Shown one piece after another: positions 1-7,801 of a stretch of 64,000 bases of DNA. The notes under the pieces were generated by a model. It worked only from the letters and a program-made list of their open reading frames with translations. It was not told the origin of the DNA and did no database searches. The position numbers were made by a program, and so were the translations under genes. This DNA is from an uncultured Gammaproteobacteria bacterium (GTDB taxonomy: Bacteria > Pseudomonadota > Gammaproteobacteria > HK1), in the NCBI GenBank assembly GCA_958295835.1, contig OY282378.1, forward strand, positions 1,629,001 through 1,693,000. Direction: 5' to 3'. Every line of letters starts with the position of its first letter. The stretch's first letter is position 1.

Positions 1-74
1 GGGCGCTCGGACTTCAAATCCGGTGAGACGCGTACCACGTGTCTGGTGGGTTCGACTCCCACCCTCTTCCGCCA
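1..74 (+). tRNA. selC: tRNA-Sec (anticodon UCA), 5' part outside the window
   Basis: The segment reads as the 3' portion of a selenocysteine tRNA. The anticodon loop is CTTCAAA, with UCA as anticodon, closed by a five-pair stem (TCGGA/TCCGG with one G-U). A long variable arm follows (AGACGCG pairing with CGTGTCT), then a T arm with GTTCGACT in the loop. The acceptor 3' strand is CTCTTCCG with an encoded CCA at 72-74. The layout matches E. coli selC. The acceptor 5' strand and D arm lie left of the window. Presence implies UGA recoding with SelA, SelB and SelD elsewhere in the genome. Confidence 0.9.
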
Positions 75-135
75 ACCGCGAACCATTCACCCCGTTGCCC
101 GCGGGACGCGCGGCCGGAGTACAGCGGAGACCGAC

Positions 136-645
136 ATGATCCGGACGTTCCGGCGGTTGTTCGAATCCACCCTCGCCACCGCGGCCCGCGCCACCGAGGC
201 CGAGGAGCGCGAGCACGGCTACCACGTCGCGACCGCGGCATTGCTGGTCGAGATGATGCGGGCCGATCGTGCGGTCGAGCCCGGGGAGCGCGAAGCGGTC
301 CTCCGGGCGCTGGCCGTAGCGTTCGACGACCTCGCGCCGGACGAGACACGGGAGCTGCTCGCGCGCGCCGAGGAGCGGGCCGACGACGCCACCTCCCTGT
401 ACGAGTTCACGCAGGTCGTCAACCGGCAGTTCGACCCCGAGCAGAAGGCGCACGTCGTGGAGCTGCTGTGGCGGGTCGCCTGGGCCGACGGCGCCCTCGA
501 CAAGTACGAGGAGCACCTGGTGCGCCGGATCGCGGACCTCATCCACGTGCCCCATTCGGTGTTCATCAGGATGAAGCACCGGGCCGAGGACGGCGCTCCC
601 CGTCCGGCGCAACCCCGGATCCCGGAGGACGGCGCATCGGGATGA
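136..645 (+). CDS. TerB-like protein
   Basis: This 169-residue soluble protein looks like the COG4103/TerB-like family, an all-helical fold related to tellurite-resistance TerB. Visible family traits are the acidic helix pairs ending in MMRADRAVEPGEREAV near residue 45 and VAWADGALDKYEEHLVRRIA near residue 120, where the two pseudo-repeats of TerB carry Asp/Glu residues. The ATG at 136 was chosen because family members start with a short RxF helix just before the first repeat; an in-frame ATG at 46 would overlap the tRNA gene. Biochemical function is unknown; a metal-binding or stress role is only a family-level guess. It stands alone downstream of selC. Confidence 0.75.
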   Translation: MIRTFRRLFESTLATAARATEAEEREHGYHVATAALLVEMMRADRAVEPGEREAVLRALAVAFDDLAPDETRELLARAEERADDATSLYEFTQVVNRQFDPEQKAHVVELLWRVAWADGALDKYEEHLVRRIADLIHVPHSVFIRMKHRAEDGAPRPAQPRIPEDGASG

Positions 646-754
646 GGCGCCGGGAACGGGAGGGAACCCTTCCTCCGACTCCCGCCGGATCCCGGAAACC
701 GGTCCCCCGGAATCACGGGCCAAGGCTCGAAACGGAACCGGACCGAGCCGGCGC

Positions 755-1471
755 TCACTCGCTGGTGAAGGTGATGTCCGCGTAGTACGCGGAGGCGGTA
801 GCGCCGGTATTGTCGGTGTCGGTCATGATCGCGACCGCGTCGATGGAGCGGACATCCTCTCCGAACAACGCCCGGAAGTCGGCGCGTACGTCGCGCCGCT
901 CGCCGACCCACTGCCCGGTCTGCCGGTCGCCCGAGCGCACCGCGACGTGGCGCGCGGAGTCGGTGTAGGCATTCGGCCACGTCTCGCCCTCGGTCCGGCC
1001 GCCCGCCCAGACGTAGCTCACGGCGCGGGTCCGCCAGACGAACACCGGATGCGAGCGGATGACGTAGACCCGTGCGCTGTAGTCGTCGCCCGCGCGGGTC
1101 CGCTCGTCGATGTCCCCCAGCGCCGCGTCCACCCGCCACGTCCAGTTGAGGATGGGGGTCTTCTCGAGATCGACTCGGAGCCGGCGGTACAGGCCGGAGG
1201 CGGTCCCGCGGCTCGTCGCACGGACCACGGTCCGGCCGTCCCGCCGGACCGTCTCGTACAGCGTCTTCCCGCTGAAGATCTTCTCTTCCCAACCGGCGAG
1301 GTCACCGTCGCGCAACACCTCGACGCTCTCGGCCCCGGCGACCCCGACGGCCCCGGTGCCAAGCGCGAGGACCAGCAGCAGACCGATCCCGGCCGCCCCC
1401 GACCCGGGTGACGGCCGTGGATCGGCGCCGGGGCCTCGGCCCGTGCTCGTGACCGGAGGCGTCCATCCCAT
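755..1471 (-). CDS. DUF3047 family secreted protein
   Basis: The 238-residue product has an N-terminal hydrophobic segment (GIGLLLVLALGTGAVGVAGA) ending in an Ala-rich signal-cleavage-like site. A DUF3047 domain follows, recognisable from GLYRRLRVDLEKTPILNWTW, the DDYSARVYVI strand and VAIMTDTDNTGA near the C terminus. DUF3047 proteins are predicted periplasmic beta-sandwich proteins of unknown function. The ATG at 1471 places the signal peptide correctly; upstream in-frame ATGs would add an unsupported extension. The gene is not obviously co-transcribed with its neighbours. Confidence 0.8.
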   Translation of the reverse strand: MGWTPPVTSTGRGPGADPRPSPGSGAAGIGLLLVLALGTGAVGVAGAESVEVLRDGDLAGWEEKIFSGKTLYETVRRDGRTVVRATSRGTASGLYRRLRVDLEKTPILNWTWRVDAALGDIDERTRAGDDYSARVYVIRSHPVFVWRTRAVSYVWAGGRTEGETWPNAYTDSARHVAVRSGDRQTGQWVGERRDVRADFRALFGEDVRSIDAVAIMTDTDNTGATASAYYADITFTSE

Positions 1472-1559
1472 CCTGCCCGCCTTCCTCGATCGAGTGTGCC
1501 CTGAAAGCATATCAACGGTGGCGGGCGCTCTCGAACGGCGCCGCTCCACGTCGCTTTCC

Positions 1560-1802
1560 TCAGTAATGGAAGCGCGCGGCAAGGAAGTACACCCGGTCCG
1601 TCTCGACCTGGTAGACGAGATGGTGCTCCTGGTCGATGCGCCGCGACCATTTACCGCTGAGCTGTCCCCGGAGCAACTCGGGCTTGCCCGGCCCGCTGAA
1701 CGGCTCCCGGAGCACGGCATCGACGAGCCGAAGCGTTCGCAACGCCCGCCGGCGATCCGTTCGTGTCCAATGCTCGAGATCCTGGAGAAAATTGACGTCC
1801 AT
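1560..1802 (-). CDS. yoeB: Toxin YoeB, ribosome-dependent mRNA interferase
   Basis: The 80-residue protein has the Txe/YoeB core GKPELLRGQLSGKWSRRI, then EHHLVYQV, and ends with the near-invariant ARFHY tail (family form CRYHY). The Glu, Arg, His and terminal Tyr positions used for RNA cleavage in E. coli YoeB are present. The ATG at 1802 gives the usual family length; an ATG 11 codons upstream is less likely. It follows the antitoxin gene on the same strand with an 87-nt gap, longer than the usual overlap, so co-expression from the yefM promoter is inferred. Confidence 0.88.
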   Translation of the reverse strand: MDVNFLQDLEHWTRTDRRRALRTLRLVDAVLREPFSGPGKPELLRGQLSGKWSRRIDQEHHLVYQVETDRVYFLAARFHY

Positions 1803-1889
1803 GACCGCGTCGCGGGGTCTGGCGTCGGTGTTCATTCTTCCGACTCCCGGTGGTTCTGGGGAATTCTTCTTCGATGGATCCGTTGTTGC

Positions 1890-2174
1890 TCATCTACTCG
1901 ACAGCCCCAGGCGTTCGCGGAGATCGTCCAGGTCAATCGCTTCGCCTTCGCCGACGGCAGCACGCCGGCCGGCTTCGAGAAGGCGCCGCGCGTTCTTCGG
2001 TGAGCGCATGAGATAGGCCGTTTCGAGCCAGCCGGCCAACTCCTCGGCCGCGATCAACGCGACCGGCTCCTTGCCGCGCCGCCGGATCAGTACCGGCTCG
2101 CGGGTTTCCGTGACCTGGTCCATGAGCGCCGCCAGGCGCTCCCGCGCTTGCGTATAGCTGGTTTCGTGGATCAT
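1890..2174 (-). CDS. yefM: Antitoxin YefM (Phd/YefM family)
   Basis: The 94-residue protein starts MIHETSYTQARERLAALMDQ, the Phd/YefM N-terminal DNA-binding domain. EPVLIRRRGKEPVALIAAEE is the typical second strand-turn. The C-terminal part (LMRSPKNARRLLEAG) is the toxin-wrapping helix. It neutralises the adjacent YoeB and should autorepress the operon. The upstream region near 2185-2210 contains GGTACGTAC and a second GGTACG about 10 nt on, a possible operator, but weaker than the TGTACA palindromes of E. coli yefM. Confidence 0.88.
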   Translation of the reverse strand: MIHETSYTQARERLAALMDQVTETREPVLIRRRGKEPVALIAAEELAGWLETAYLMRSPKNARRLLEAGRRAAVGEGEAIDLDDLRERLGLSSR

Positions 2175-2367
2175 CTTCCAATCTCCGGTACGTACAGGAA
2201 AACGGTACGATTCATATGGCGATGGATCAACCCGGAACCGCCAATCCACCGGGAGTTCCTGCAAAATCCGGATGCATACCGTGGCATCGTCGCGATTCAC
2301 GGGGGGACGACAGCACCATCCATGAGCACCGATCACCGTCCGCCCGGGTCGGGGTCGCGATCGCCCG

Positions 2368-3927
2368 TCACGAAGCCCGCCGCGCCCGGGCGAGGCCCGC
2401 GGCGAGCCATACCGCGAGGGCGATGACGATCGGGGCATCCCCCATCCGCACGTAGGGCGTCTCGCCGCGCATCGGGACGACCTCGAACGCGCCGGTCGCG
2501 ATCTCGAACTGCGGGAGGCGGGCGCGGATCTCTCCCCGCGGCGAGACCACCGCACTCAGCCCCGTGTTGGTGGCCCGGACCAGCCACCGTCCCGTCTCCG
2601 CGGCCCGGACCCGGGCGATCTCCAGATGCTGGTGCGGCCCGATCGAGTCGCCGAACCACGCATCGTTGCTCACCGTCACCAGCAGCGCGGCCTCCGGCAG
2701 GTCGAGGCGCACCACCGCGCCGAACGCGATCTCATAGCAGATCGACACCCCGAGCGGATGCGGACCGAGCCGGATCGGCGTCTGCTCGCGAGGTCCGGGG
2801 CTGAAGTCGGCCACCCGGATCCCCAGCGCCTCCAGCCCCGGCCGGAGCACGGGTCCGAACGGCAGGTACTCCCCGAACGGGACGAGGCGACGCTTGTAGT
2901 AGACCCCTGGTTCCGGCCCGAGCATCACCACGCCGTTCAGGTAGGGGCCGCCGGGAGCGTCCCGGACCGGCACCCCGGTGAGGACCGCGCTGCTGCGCTC
3001 GACGGCCTCGGCGCGCATGCCGCGCGTGAACTCCTCCAGGGTGTCGAGGAATCCGGGCGTCGCCGACTCCGGCCACACCACGAGGTCGGCGTCGAAGTGC
3101 TCGCGGGTGAGCGCGGCGTACCGCTCCAGGGTCGGGCCCCGCATCTCCGGACGCCACTTCCGGTCCTGGGCGACGTTGCCCTGGACGATCGCCACCGTCA
3201 CCGTCCTGCCCGCCGGCCGCACCCAGTCCATGCGCGCGAGCGCCGCTCCCGCCCCCCAGAGCACCGCCACGGCGCCGAGCACCCCCAATGCGCGCCGGTC
3301 GCGGCGAACCAGCACCCAGGCGAGGCCGCCGGCCACGAACGCGGCCAGCGCGCCGGTGCCGTGCGCCCCGATCACCGGCAGCCATCCCGACGCGGGACCG
3401 TCGATCTGCGCGTATCCGACTTGCAGCCACGGAAGCCCGGTGAACGCCCATCCCCGCAGCCACTCCCACAGCGTCCACGCCGCCGGATACACCGCCAGCA
3501 GCCGCGACGCCTCCCCTCCCCGCTTTCGCGGGGATCCACGGGGACCGGCCGGCGCGATGCGGACGACGATCCAGCCGAGAACGGCGGGATAGAGCGCAAG
3601 ACAGCCGACGAAGCCCACCGTCAGCACGAGCGCCAGTGCGCCGGGGACCTCGCTGAACCCGAAGCTCTCGTAAATCCAGGACAAGCCGGCGCCGAAGGCC
3701 CCGATCCCGAACAGCCAGCCGCGCAGACCGGCGCGCCGCGGCGTCCGGCACCCTCGCCACGCGAGAAACAACGTGGCGAGGGACGCGAACGCGACCGGGA
3801 ACAGCCCGAACGGAGCGAACGCCAGCGGCAGCGCGGCGCCGGCTGCCACGCAGGCGGCGTCGACGGCGACTCCGCGCGCCCGGGCACGCCGCCCGGACGG
3901 CGCCGGGGGCGGCGATTCAACCTGCAT
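2368..3927 (-). CDS. lnt: Apolipoprotein N-acyltransferase
   Basis: This inner-membrane enzyme N-acylates the diacylglyceryl-cysteine of apolipoproteins, the last step of lipoprotein maturation in Gram-negative bacteria. The 519 residues comprise roughly eight membrane segments in the first 230 residues, then a periplasmic nitrilase domain. The Glu-Lys-Cys catalytic triad is visible in WPESATP, YYKRRLVPFGEYLP and VSICYEIAF. The family motif NDAWFGDS is present and a final membrane segment closes the protein. Between two membrane segments, near residues 131-140, the sequence PRGSPRKRGGE is encoded by a perfect palindrome that looks like an in-frame repeat insertion. Translation starts just upstream of the hydrophobic region. 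Confidence 0.95.
   Translation of the reverse strand: MQVESPPPAPSGRRARARGVAVDAACVAAGAALPLAFAPFGLFPVAFASLATLFLAWRGCRTPRRAGLRGWLFGIGAFGAGLSWIYESFGFSEVPGALALVLTVGFVGCLALYPAVLGWIVVRIAPAGPRGSPRKRGGEASRLLAVYPAAWTLWEWLRGWAFTGLPWLQVGYAQIDGPASGWLPVIGAHGTGALAAFVAGGLAWVLVRRDRRALGVLGAVAVLWGAGAALARMDWVRPAGRTVTVAIVQGNVAQDRKWRPEMRGPTLERYAALTREHFDADLVVWPESATPGFLDTLEEFTRGMRAEAVERSSAVLTGVPVRDAPGGPYLNGVVMLGPEPGVYYKRRLVPFGEYLPFGPVLRPGLEALGIRVADFSPGPREQTPIRLGPHPLGVSICYEIAFGAVVRLDLPEAALLVTVSNDAWFGDSIGPHQHLEIARVRAAETGRWLVRATNTGLSAVVSPRGEIRARLPQFEIATGAFEVVPMRGETPYVRMGDAPIVIALAVWLAAGLARARRAS
3517..3534. repeat. Short palindromic repeat inside lnt
   Basis: The 18-nt palindrome TCCCCGCTTTCGCGGGGA is followed by GGATCCACGG. 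It resembles the dispersed proteobacterial palindrome often translated as WIPAFAGMT-like peptides. It falls in a cytoplasmic or periplasmic loop of Lnt and does not disturb the frame. A degenerate relative lies at 3980-4010. Confidence 0.6.
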
Positions 3928-3979
3928 GGCTCACCGGTTCACGAGCGCGGCAACGGCAGGGCGACTGACGAGCCGGCAC

Positions 3980-4079
3980 CGGATCCCGTGGATTCCCGCT
4001 TGCGCGGAGCCTGCTCCCGCACTTCCTGTCATCCCCTCGCATTCCTCGCCGTTGGCGCGAGCCTCGCCGTTGGCGCGGG
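3980..4079. repeat. Degenerate palindromic repeat and 18-bp tandem repeat upstream of lnt
   Basis: The intergenic region between lnt and the acyl-CoA ligase (3928-4174) holds no convincing gene. Positions 3980-4010 carry GTGGATTCCCGCTTGCGCGG, a decayed relative of the palindrome inside lnt. Positions 4044-4079 contain CCTCGCCGTTGGCGCG twice with an 18-bp period. Confidence 0.55.
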
Positions 4080-4174
4080 GCGGGTATCCGGAATGCACGA
4101 ACCGCCCTTCGCCACTTCTCATGGGACGACACGGGCAGGTGCCGATCCCGTGGCGCTCCCGCGGCCGGGCCGTC

Positions 4175-5797
4175 TCAGCGGCGCAGCCTGATCCCGGCCG
4201 CCTCCCGATCCCACGTCCCCGGGGTGAGCCCGCGCTCGCGCAACGTGTACTTCCGGATCTTCCCGGTCTGAGTTTTCGGCAGCGCATCCACGACCTCCAC
4301 GTAGCGCGGGACCATGAAGTACGCCATGCGCGGGGTGAGGAACCCGATGAGCGCGGCGGGGTCGAGCGCCGCGCCGGGCCGCGGCACCACCACCGCCATG
4401 ACCTCCTGCTCGGTGTACTCGGAGGCGACCGGGATCACCGCGCATTCCACGACGTCGGGGTGCGCGACGATCTCCTGCTCCACCTCCATCGAGGAGATGT
4501 TCTCGCCCCGGCGCCGGATCGCGTCCTTCGTGCGATCGACGAAATAGAGGTTGCCTTCCTCGTCGCGCATCAGCATGTCGCCGGTGTGAAGCCAGAGGTT
4601 GCGCCACGCCGCCACCGTCCAGTCGGGACGGCCCCAGTACCCGATCATCGTCAGCCACGGCTCGCGGGGGCGCACCACCGCCTCGCCGGGCACGCCGGGC
4701 GGCACTTCGCGGTCGAGCGCGTCGACGATCCGCACTTCGTAGCGATCCTCGGCGACCCGCCCGCAGGTACGGTCGTTCGCAAGGGTGAACGACGAGCGGG
4801 TCGGCACGTTGAACTCGGTTGCGCCCCAGGTGGTGGAGACGAGGCAGCCGAAGCGGCGCTTGAACGCCTCGATCTCGGGCAGCAGGGGAACGACGAGCGC
4901 GCGCTCCAGCGGGTTGTCCGCGTCGTCTTCGGCCTCCGGCTGCTGAAAGAGGAAGTTCGCCATCGCCCCGAGAAGGAAGGTCGCGGTGGCGCGGTGGCGG
5001 CGCACGTCCGGCCAGTAGGCGCCGGCGCTGAACGGCCGCGCCAGCACCGCTTGCGCCCCGGCCAGGCAGGCCGCGTAGGCCACCCCCCACTGCCCCGCGA
5101 TGTGAAACAGAGGCAGCGGCGCGTAGTAGACGTCGCCGGGGGCCAGCTCCAGGAGCTCGACCACCGAGCGCGCGTACTCGTAGGCCTGGATGTGGGAGAT
5201 CATCACCCCCTTGGAAGGTCCGGTGGTGCCCGAGGTGTAGAGCACCGCGACGAGATCCGTGGCCGTGGGGCCGTGGGTCACGGGGGTATCGGGTGCTTCG
5301 AGCAGCGCACTGAACGGCGCGCGCTCCAGGCGCGCGAGCGCGGCTGGCCACCCGCCCGGCGCTCCACCCGGCATCCCGCCCAGCACGATGAGCGATTCCA
5401 CGCGGCCGGCCCCGACGCCCGCGAGCCGGTCCAGGAACCGGGCGTGCACGATCATCGTCCGCGCCCGCGAGTCGTTTACCACGTGCGAGAGCACGCTGCC
5501 CCGCAGATGGGTGTTGACCGGCACCTGCACCGCCCCGAGCTTCGCGAGCCCGCACCACGCGGCGATGAACTCGACGCAGTCCGGCAGCATCACCAGCACG
5601 GTTTCGCCCCTGGCGACGCCCAGCGCGGCGAGGCCGTTCGCAACGCGGTTCGACATCGAATCGACGTCGCGATACGTCCAGCTTCGCTCCTCGCCGGTGA
5701 TCCACGGCGCATCGCCGCGGCTCGCGGCGCGGCGCGCGAGCACCTGGTGCAACGTCTGGGCGTCGCGCCCTTCGGGCGGGGTGAACCGGTCGCTCAT
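4175..5797 (-). CDS. ATP-dependent acyl-CoA ligase (CaiC-like)
   Basis: This 540-residue AMP-forming adenylating enzyme activates a carboxylate to its CoA thioester. Motifs seen in order are the P-loop-like YTSGTTGPSKGVMISH, the A5-like STTWGATE, LHTGDM, DRTKDAIRRRGENIS and the C-terminal catalytic lysine in PKTQTGKIRKYTLRE. Overall pattern resembles CaiC and crotonobetaine/carnitine-CoA ligases. The nearby MaoC hydratase and family III CoA-transferase genes fit a carnitine-like or branched acyl-CoA route. Substrate is inferred only. The ATG at 5797 directly precedes the family N terminus. Confidence 0.88.
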   Translation of the reverse strand: MSDRFTPPEGRDAQTLHQVLARRAASRGDAPWITGEERSWTYRDVDSMSNRVANGLAALGVARGETVLVMLPDCVEFIAAWCGLAKLGAVQVPVNTHLRGSVLSHVVNDSRARTMIVHARFLDRLAGVGAGRVESLIVLGGMPGGAPGGWPAALARLERAPFSALLEAPDTPVTHGPTATDLVAVLYTSGTTGPSKGVMISHIQAYEYARSVVELLELAPGDVYYAPLPLFHIAGQWGVAYAACLAGAQAVLARPFSAGAYWPDVRRHRATATFLLGAMANFLFQQPEAEDDADNPLERALVVPLLPEIEAFKRRFGCLVSTTWGATEFNVPTRSSFTLANDRTCGRVAEDRYEVRIVDALDREVPPGVPGEAVVRPREPWLTMIGYWGRPDWTVAAWRNLWLHTGDMLMRDEEGNLYFVDRTKDAIRRRGENISSMEVEQEIVAHPDVVECAVIPVASEYTEQEVMAVVVPRPGAALDPAALIGFLTPRMAYFMVPRYVEVVDALPKTQTGKIRKYTLRERGLTPGTWDREAAGIRLRR

Positions 5798-5854
5798 CGC
5801 CCCCTTTCCATGTCCACTATCGAAGTGTGTCCTGCTGTGTGCTAACTTCAGCCC

Positions 5855-6094
5855 ATGCGCATACATATCGCATTGGACGACGAATTGGTAGCCGAGCTCG
5901 ATCGGCGTGCCGGCGCCCGGCGGCGGAGCGCCTTCGTCGCCGAGCTGATCAAGCGTGGTATCGAGGACGAGCGCCGCTGGGACGATATCGAGGCCGCGCT
6001 CGGCAGCTTGTCCGATTCGGGACACGAGTGGGACGACGACCCGGCGACATGGGTGCGCCGGCAACGACAGGGCAGTGGACGACGCTCGGGTTGA
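5855..6094 (+). CDS. vapB: VapB-type ribbon-helix-helix antitoxin
   Basis: The 79-residue protein starts with MRIHIALDDELVAELDRRAG, a ribbon-helix-helix DNA-binding fold, and has an acidic tail (DSGHEWDDDPATW) suited to toxin binding. It lies two nucleotides upstream of a PIN-domain toxin gene. It should neutralise that toxin and autorepress the pair. Confidence 0.85.
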   Translation: MRIHIALDDELVAELDRRAGARRRSAFVAELIKRGIEDERRWDDIEAALGSLSDSGHEWDDDPATWVRRQRQGSGRRSG

Positions 6095-6096
6095 CG

Positions 6097-6489
6097 ATGG
6101 CCCGCTTGCTGCTGGATACGACCGTACTCATCGATGCGCTTCGCGGCCGGCCCGCTGCGGCGCGCGTTGCAGGACTCCGGCGTACGGGCACGGAACCTTG
6201 GGCCTGTGCGATTTCGGTCGAGGAAATCTGGCGCGGATTGCGCCCCGGCGAGGAGTTGCAGGCACGCCGGCTGTTCAATGGCTTGCGCCTTGCGCCGCTG
6301 GGTGTGGTCGAGGGTGTGCGGGCGGGGGCCTGGCGGCGGTCGTTCGCATTGCGGGGCGTCACCCTCCATCAGGCCGACTGCCTGGTTGCCGCGGCTGCCG
6401 CCGGTATCGGCGCGGCGCTCGCGACGGCGAATGTCGATGATTTCCCCATGCCCGAGATCGATGTCCGGCATTGGCCGATCGGAGCGTGA
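6097..6489 (+). CDS. vapC: VapC-type PIN-domain ribonuclease toxin
   Basis: The 130-residue protein has the PIN-domain acidic residues in DTTVLIDALRG, SVEEIWRG, HQADCLVAAAA and ATANVDDF, which coordinate the catalytic metal. VapC toxins cleave tRNA or rRNA. The ATG at 6097 starts two nucleotides after the vapB stop, a standard operon arrangement. A cluster of palindromic repeats starts 15 nt after its stop codon. The pair separates the acyl-CoA ligase gene from the MaoC gene, so it may be a later arrival. Confidence 0.88.
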   Translation: MARLLLDTTVLIDALRGRPAAARVAGLRRTGTEPWACAISVEEIWRGLRPGEELQARRLFNGLRLAPLGVVEGVRAGAWRRSFALRGVTLHQADCLVAAAAAGIGAALATANVDDFPMPEIDVRHWPIGA

Positions 6490-6503
6490 GCCCGCCTGCC
6501 GCG

Positions 6504-6675
6504 GGCGACCGCTGGCGCGGTCGCTTGGCGATTCCGCTGCGCGGAATCGCGGGTGCTCCGATCGGCGACCGCTGGCGTGGTCGCTTGGCGATTCCGCTAC
6601 GCGGAATCGCGGGTGCTCCGATCGGCGACCGCTGGTGCGGCCGCTTGGCGATTCCGTTGCGCGGAATCGCGGGTG
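6504..6675. repeat. Three tandem 60-bp double-hairpin repeats
   Basis: Units start at 6504, 6564 and 6624 with an exact 60-bp period; the third is cut at about 6675. Each unit holds two palindromes: GCGACCGCTGGCGCGGTCGC, then GCGATTCCGCTGCGCGGAATCGC. Small differences sit at hairpin tips and in the stems. Single copies of the same double hairpin occur at 21249-21298 and partly at 45713-45749. The arrangement resembles REP/BIME-type elements and could also act as a bidirectional terminator between convergent vapC and the MaoC gene. Confidence 0.9.
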
Positions 6676-6690
6676 GGAGGTGCGGGGCGT

Positions 6691-7548
6691 TCAGTGGAGC
6701 TCGGTCCGCCCGTTGCCGAGCACGAGGGTGTCCCGCTCCAGTGCGCGGGTGCGGAACGAGACGACGTCGCCGTCGACCCACATTTCGGTGCGCAACGTCT
6801 CGCCGGGATACGCCGGGGCGGTGAACCGCACCTGCATGGTACGGATCCGGCCACCGTCGTAGCCGCATACCGCGGCCATCACCGAATGCCCCGCGTACCC
6901 CATCGTGCACATGCCGTGGAGGATGGGCCGTGCGAAGCCCGCCGCCTTTGCCACCGCGGGGTCCACGTGCAGCGGGTTGCGGTCGCCGCTCAGCCGGTAG
7001 ACGAGCGCCGCTTCGCGGCCGACCGCGAGATCGTGGTGGAGGTCGGGCTCGCGCCTGGGGAGCCGATGGACGGGTCTCGGCCTTGCGTCGTTTCCCCCGC
7101 AGCCGCCGTCACCACGCAGCAACGTCGTCTGCTCCAGGGTGCAGACCGCCTCCCCCGACGCCTCTTCGACGACGTCGCGGCGCGCGAACATGAACGCTCC
7201 GAACGCGGCGCCCTTGTCGTCGATTCCGGTGATCCGGGTTCGGCCGCGGAGCCTTGCGCCAAGCGGAATCGGGCGATGAATCGTGCACACCTGTTCGCCG
7301 TGCAGCACCCGTTTCCAGTCGACGCCGGTGGCCGGATCCTTGAGCCAGAACCCCGGGTAGGCGATGACGTTCGCCATCATCGGGAGCACCTCGAGCCCGT
7401 CCTCGTAGACGTAGCGCAGATGACCGGGGTGCTCCGGCTGCACGCCGAAGCCGACTCCGAGCGCGTAGAGGATGCAGTCGGTGTCGCTCAGGACCTGGGC
7501 GACCTCGGGGGCCGCGTAATTCATCATCGAGTCGTAGGTGATGGCCAT
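6691..7548 (-). CDS. MaoC-like (R)-specific enoyl-CoA hydratase
   Basis: This 285-residue double hot-dog protein resembles the hydratase-2 domain of MFE-2 enzymes. The catalytic motif is GDRNPLHVDPAVAKAAGFARP, with Asp and His, and ILHGMCTMG follows. The N-terminal hot-dog begins around YDSMMNYAAPEVAQ and carries YALGVGFG. It would hydrate 2-enoyl-CoA substrates. Location between the CaiC-like ligase and the CoA-transferase, on the same strand, supports a shared acyl-CoA pathway. The ATG at 7548 fits the family start. The C terminus ends 15 nt before the repeat cluster. Confidence 0.88.
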   Translation of the reverse strand: MAITYDSMMNYAAPEVAQVLSDTDCILYALGVGFGVQPEHPGHLRYVYEDGLEVLPMMANVIAYPGFWLKDPATGVDWKRVLHGEQVCTIHRPIPLGARLRGRTRITGIDDKGAAFGAFMFARRDVVEEASGEAVCTLEQTTLLRGDGGCGGNDARPRPVHRLPRREPDLHHDLAVGREAALVYRLSGDRNPLHVDPAVAKAAGFARPILHGMCTMGYAGHSVMAAVCGYDGGRIRTMQVRFTAPAYPGETLRTEMWVDGDVVSFRTRALERDTLVLGNGRTELH

Positions 7549-7801
7549 CGCGTACTCGCTCCTCGGCGAATCAACCGGCCACGCGGAAACATCACCGGTT
7601 TCGCTGCTCGTGGCCTCGTCACGCCGGATGATCTCGATCCCCCGGGCCGACCGGATGGTAGTGTAGTCCGCGTTTGGGGAAAACATTGCAGAAATCCCAT
7701 GCGCAAGGAAACGGAACAGAGGTTCCCCCGTCCCCTCTCCGGTGCGTGTGTCGATCCGCTGCCCCGGCCTCGTCCCGACGCGCCGGATGCGCGCGCCACG
7801 C

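Noticed and set aside
39..785. Long plus-strand open frame overlapping the TerB-like gene
   Set aside because: It is an Arg/Gly/Pro-rich shadow frame caused by high GC and lacks family motifs.
6504..6675. CRISPR array
   Set aside because: The units are perfectly contiguous with no unique spacers, and each unit contains two hairpins.
6471..6824. Apparent repetitive protein with DRWRGRLAIPLRGIAG repeats
   Set aside because: It is the translation of the 60-bp DNA repeats; there is no ribosome-binding site and the frame runs antisense into the MaoC gene.
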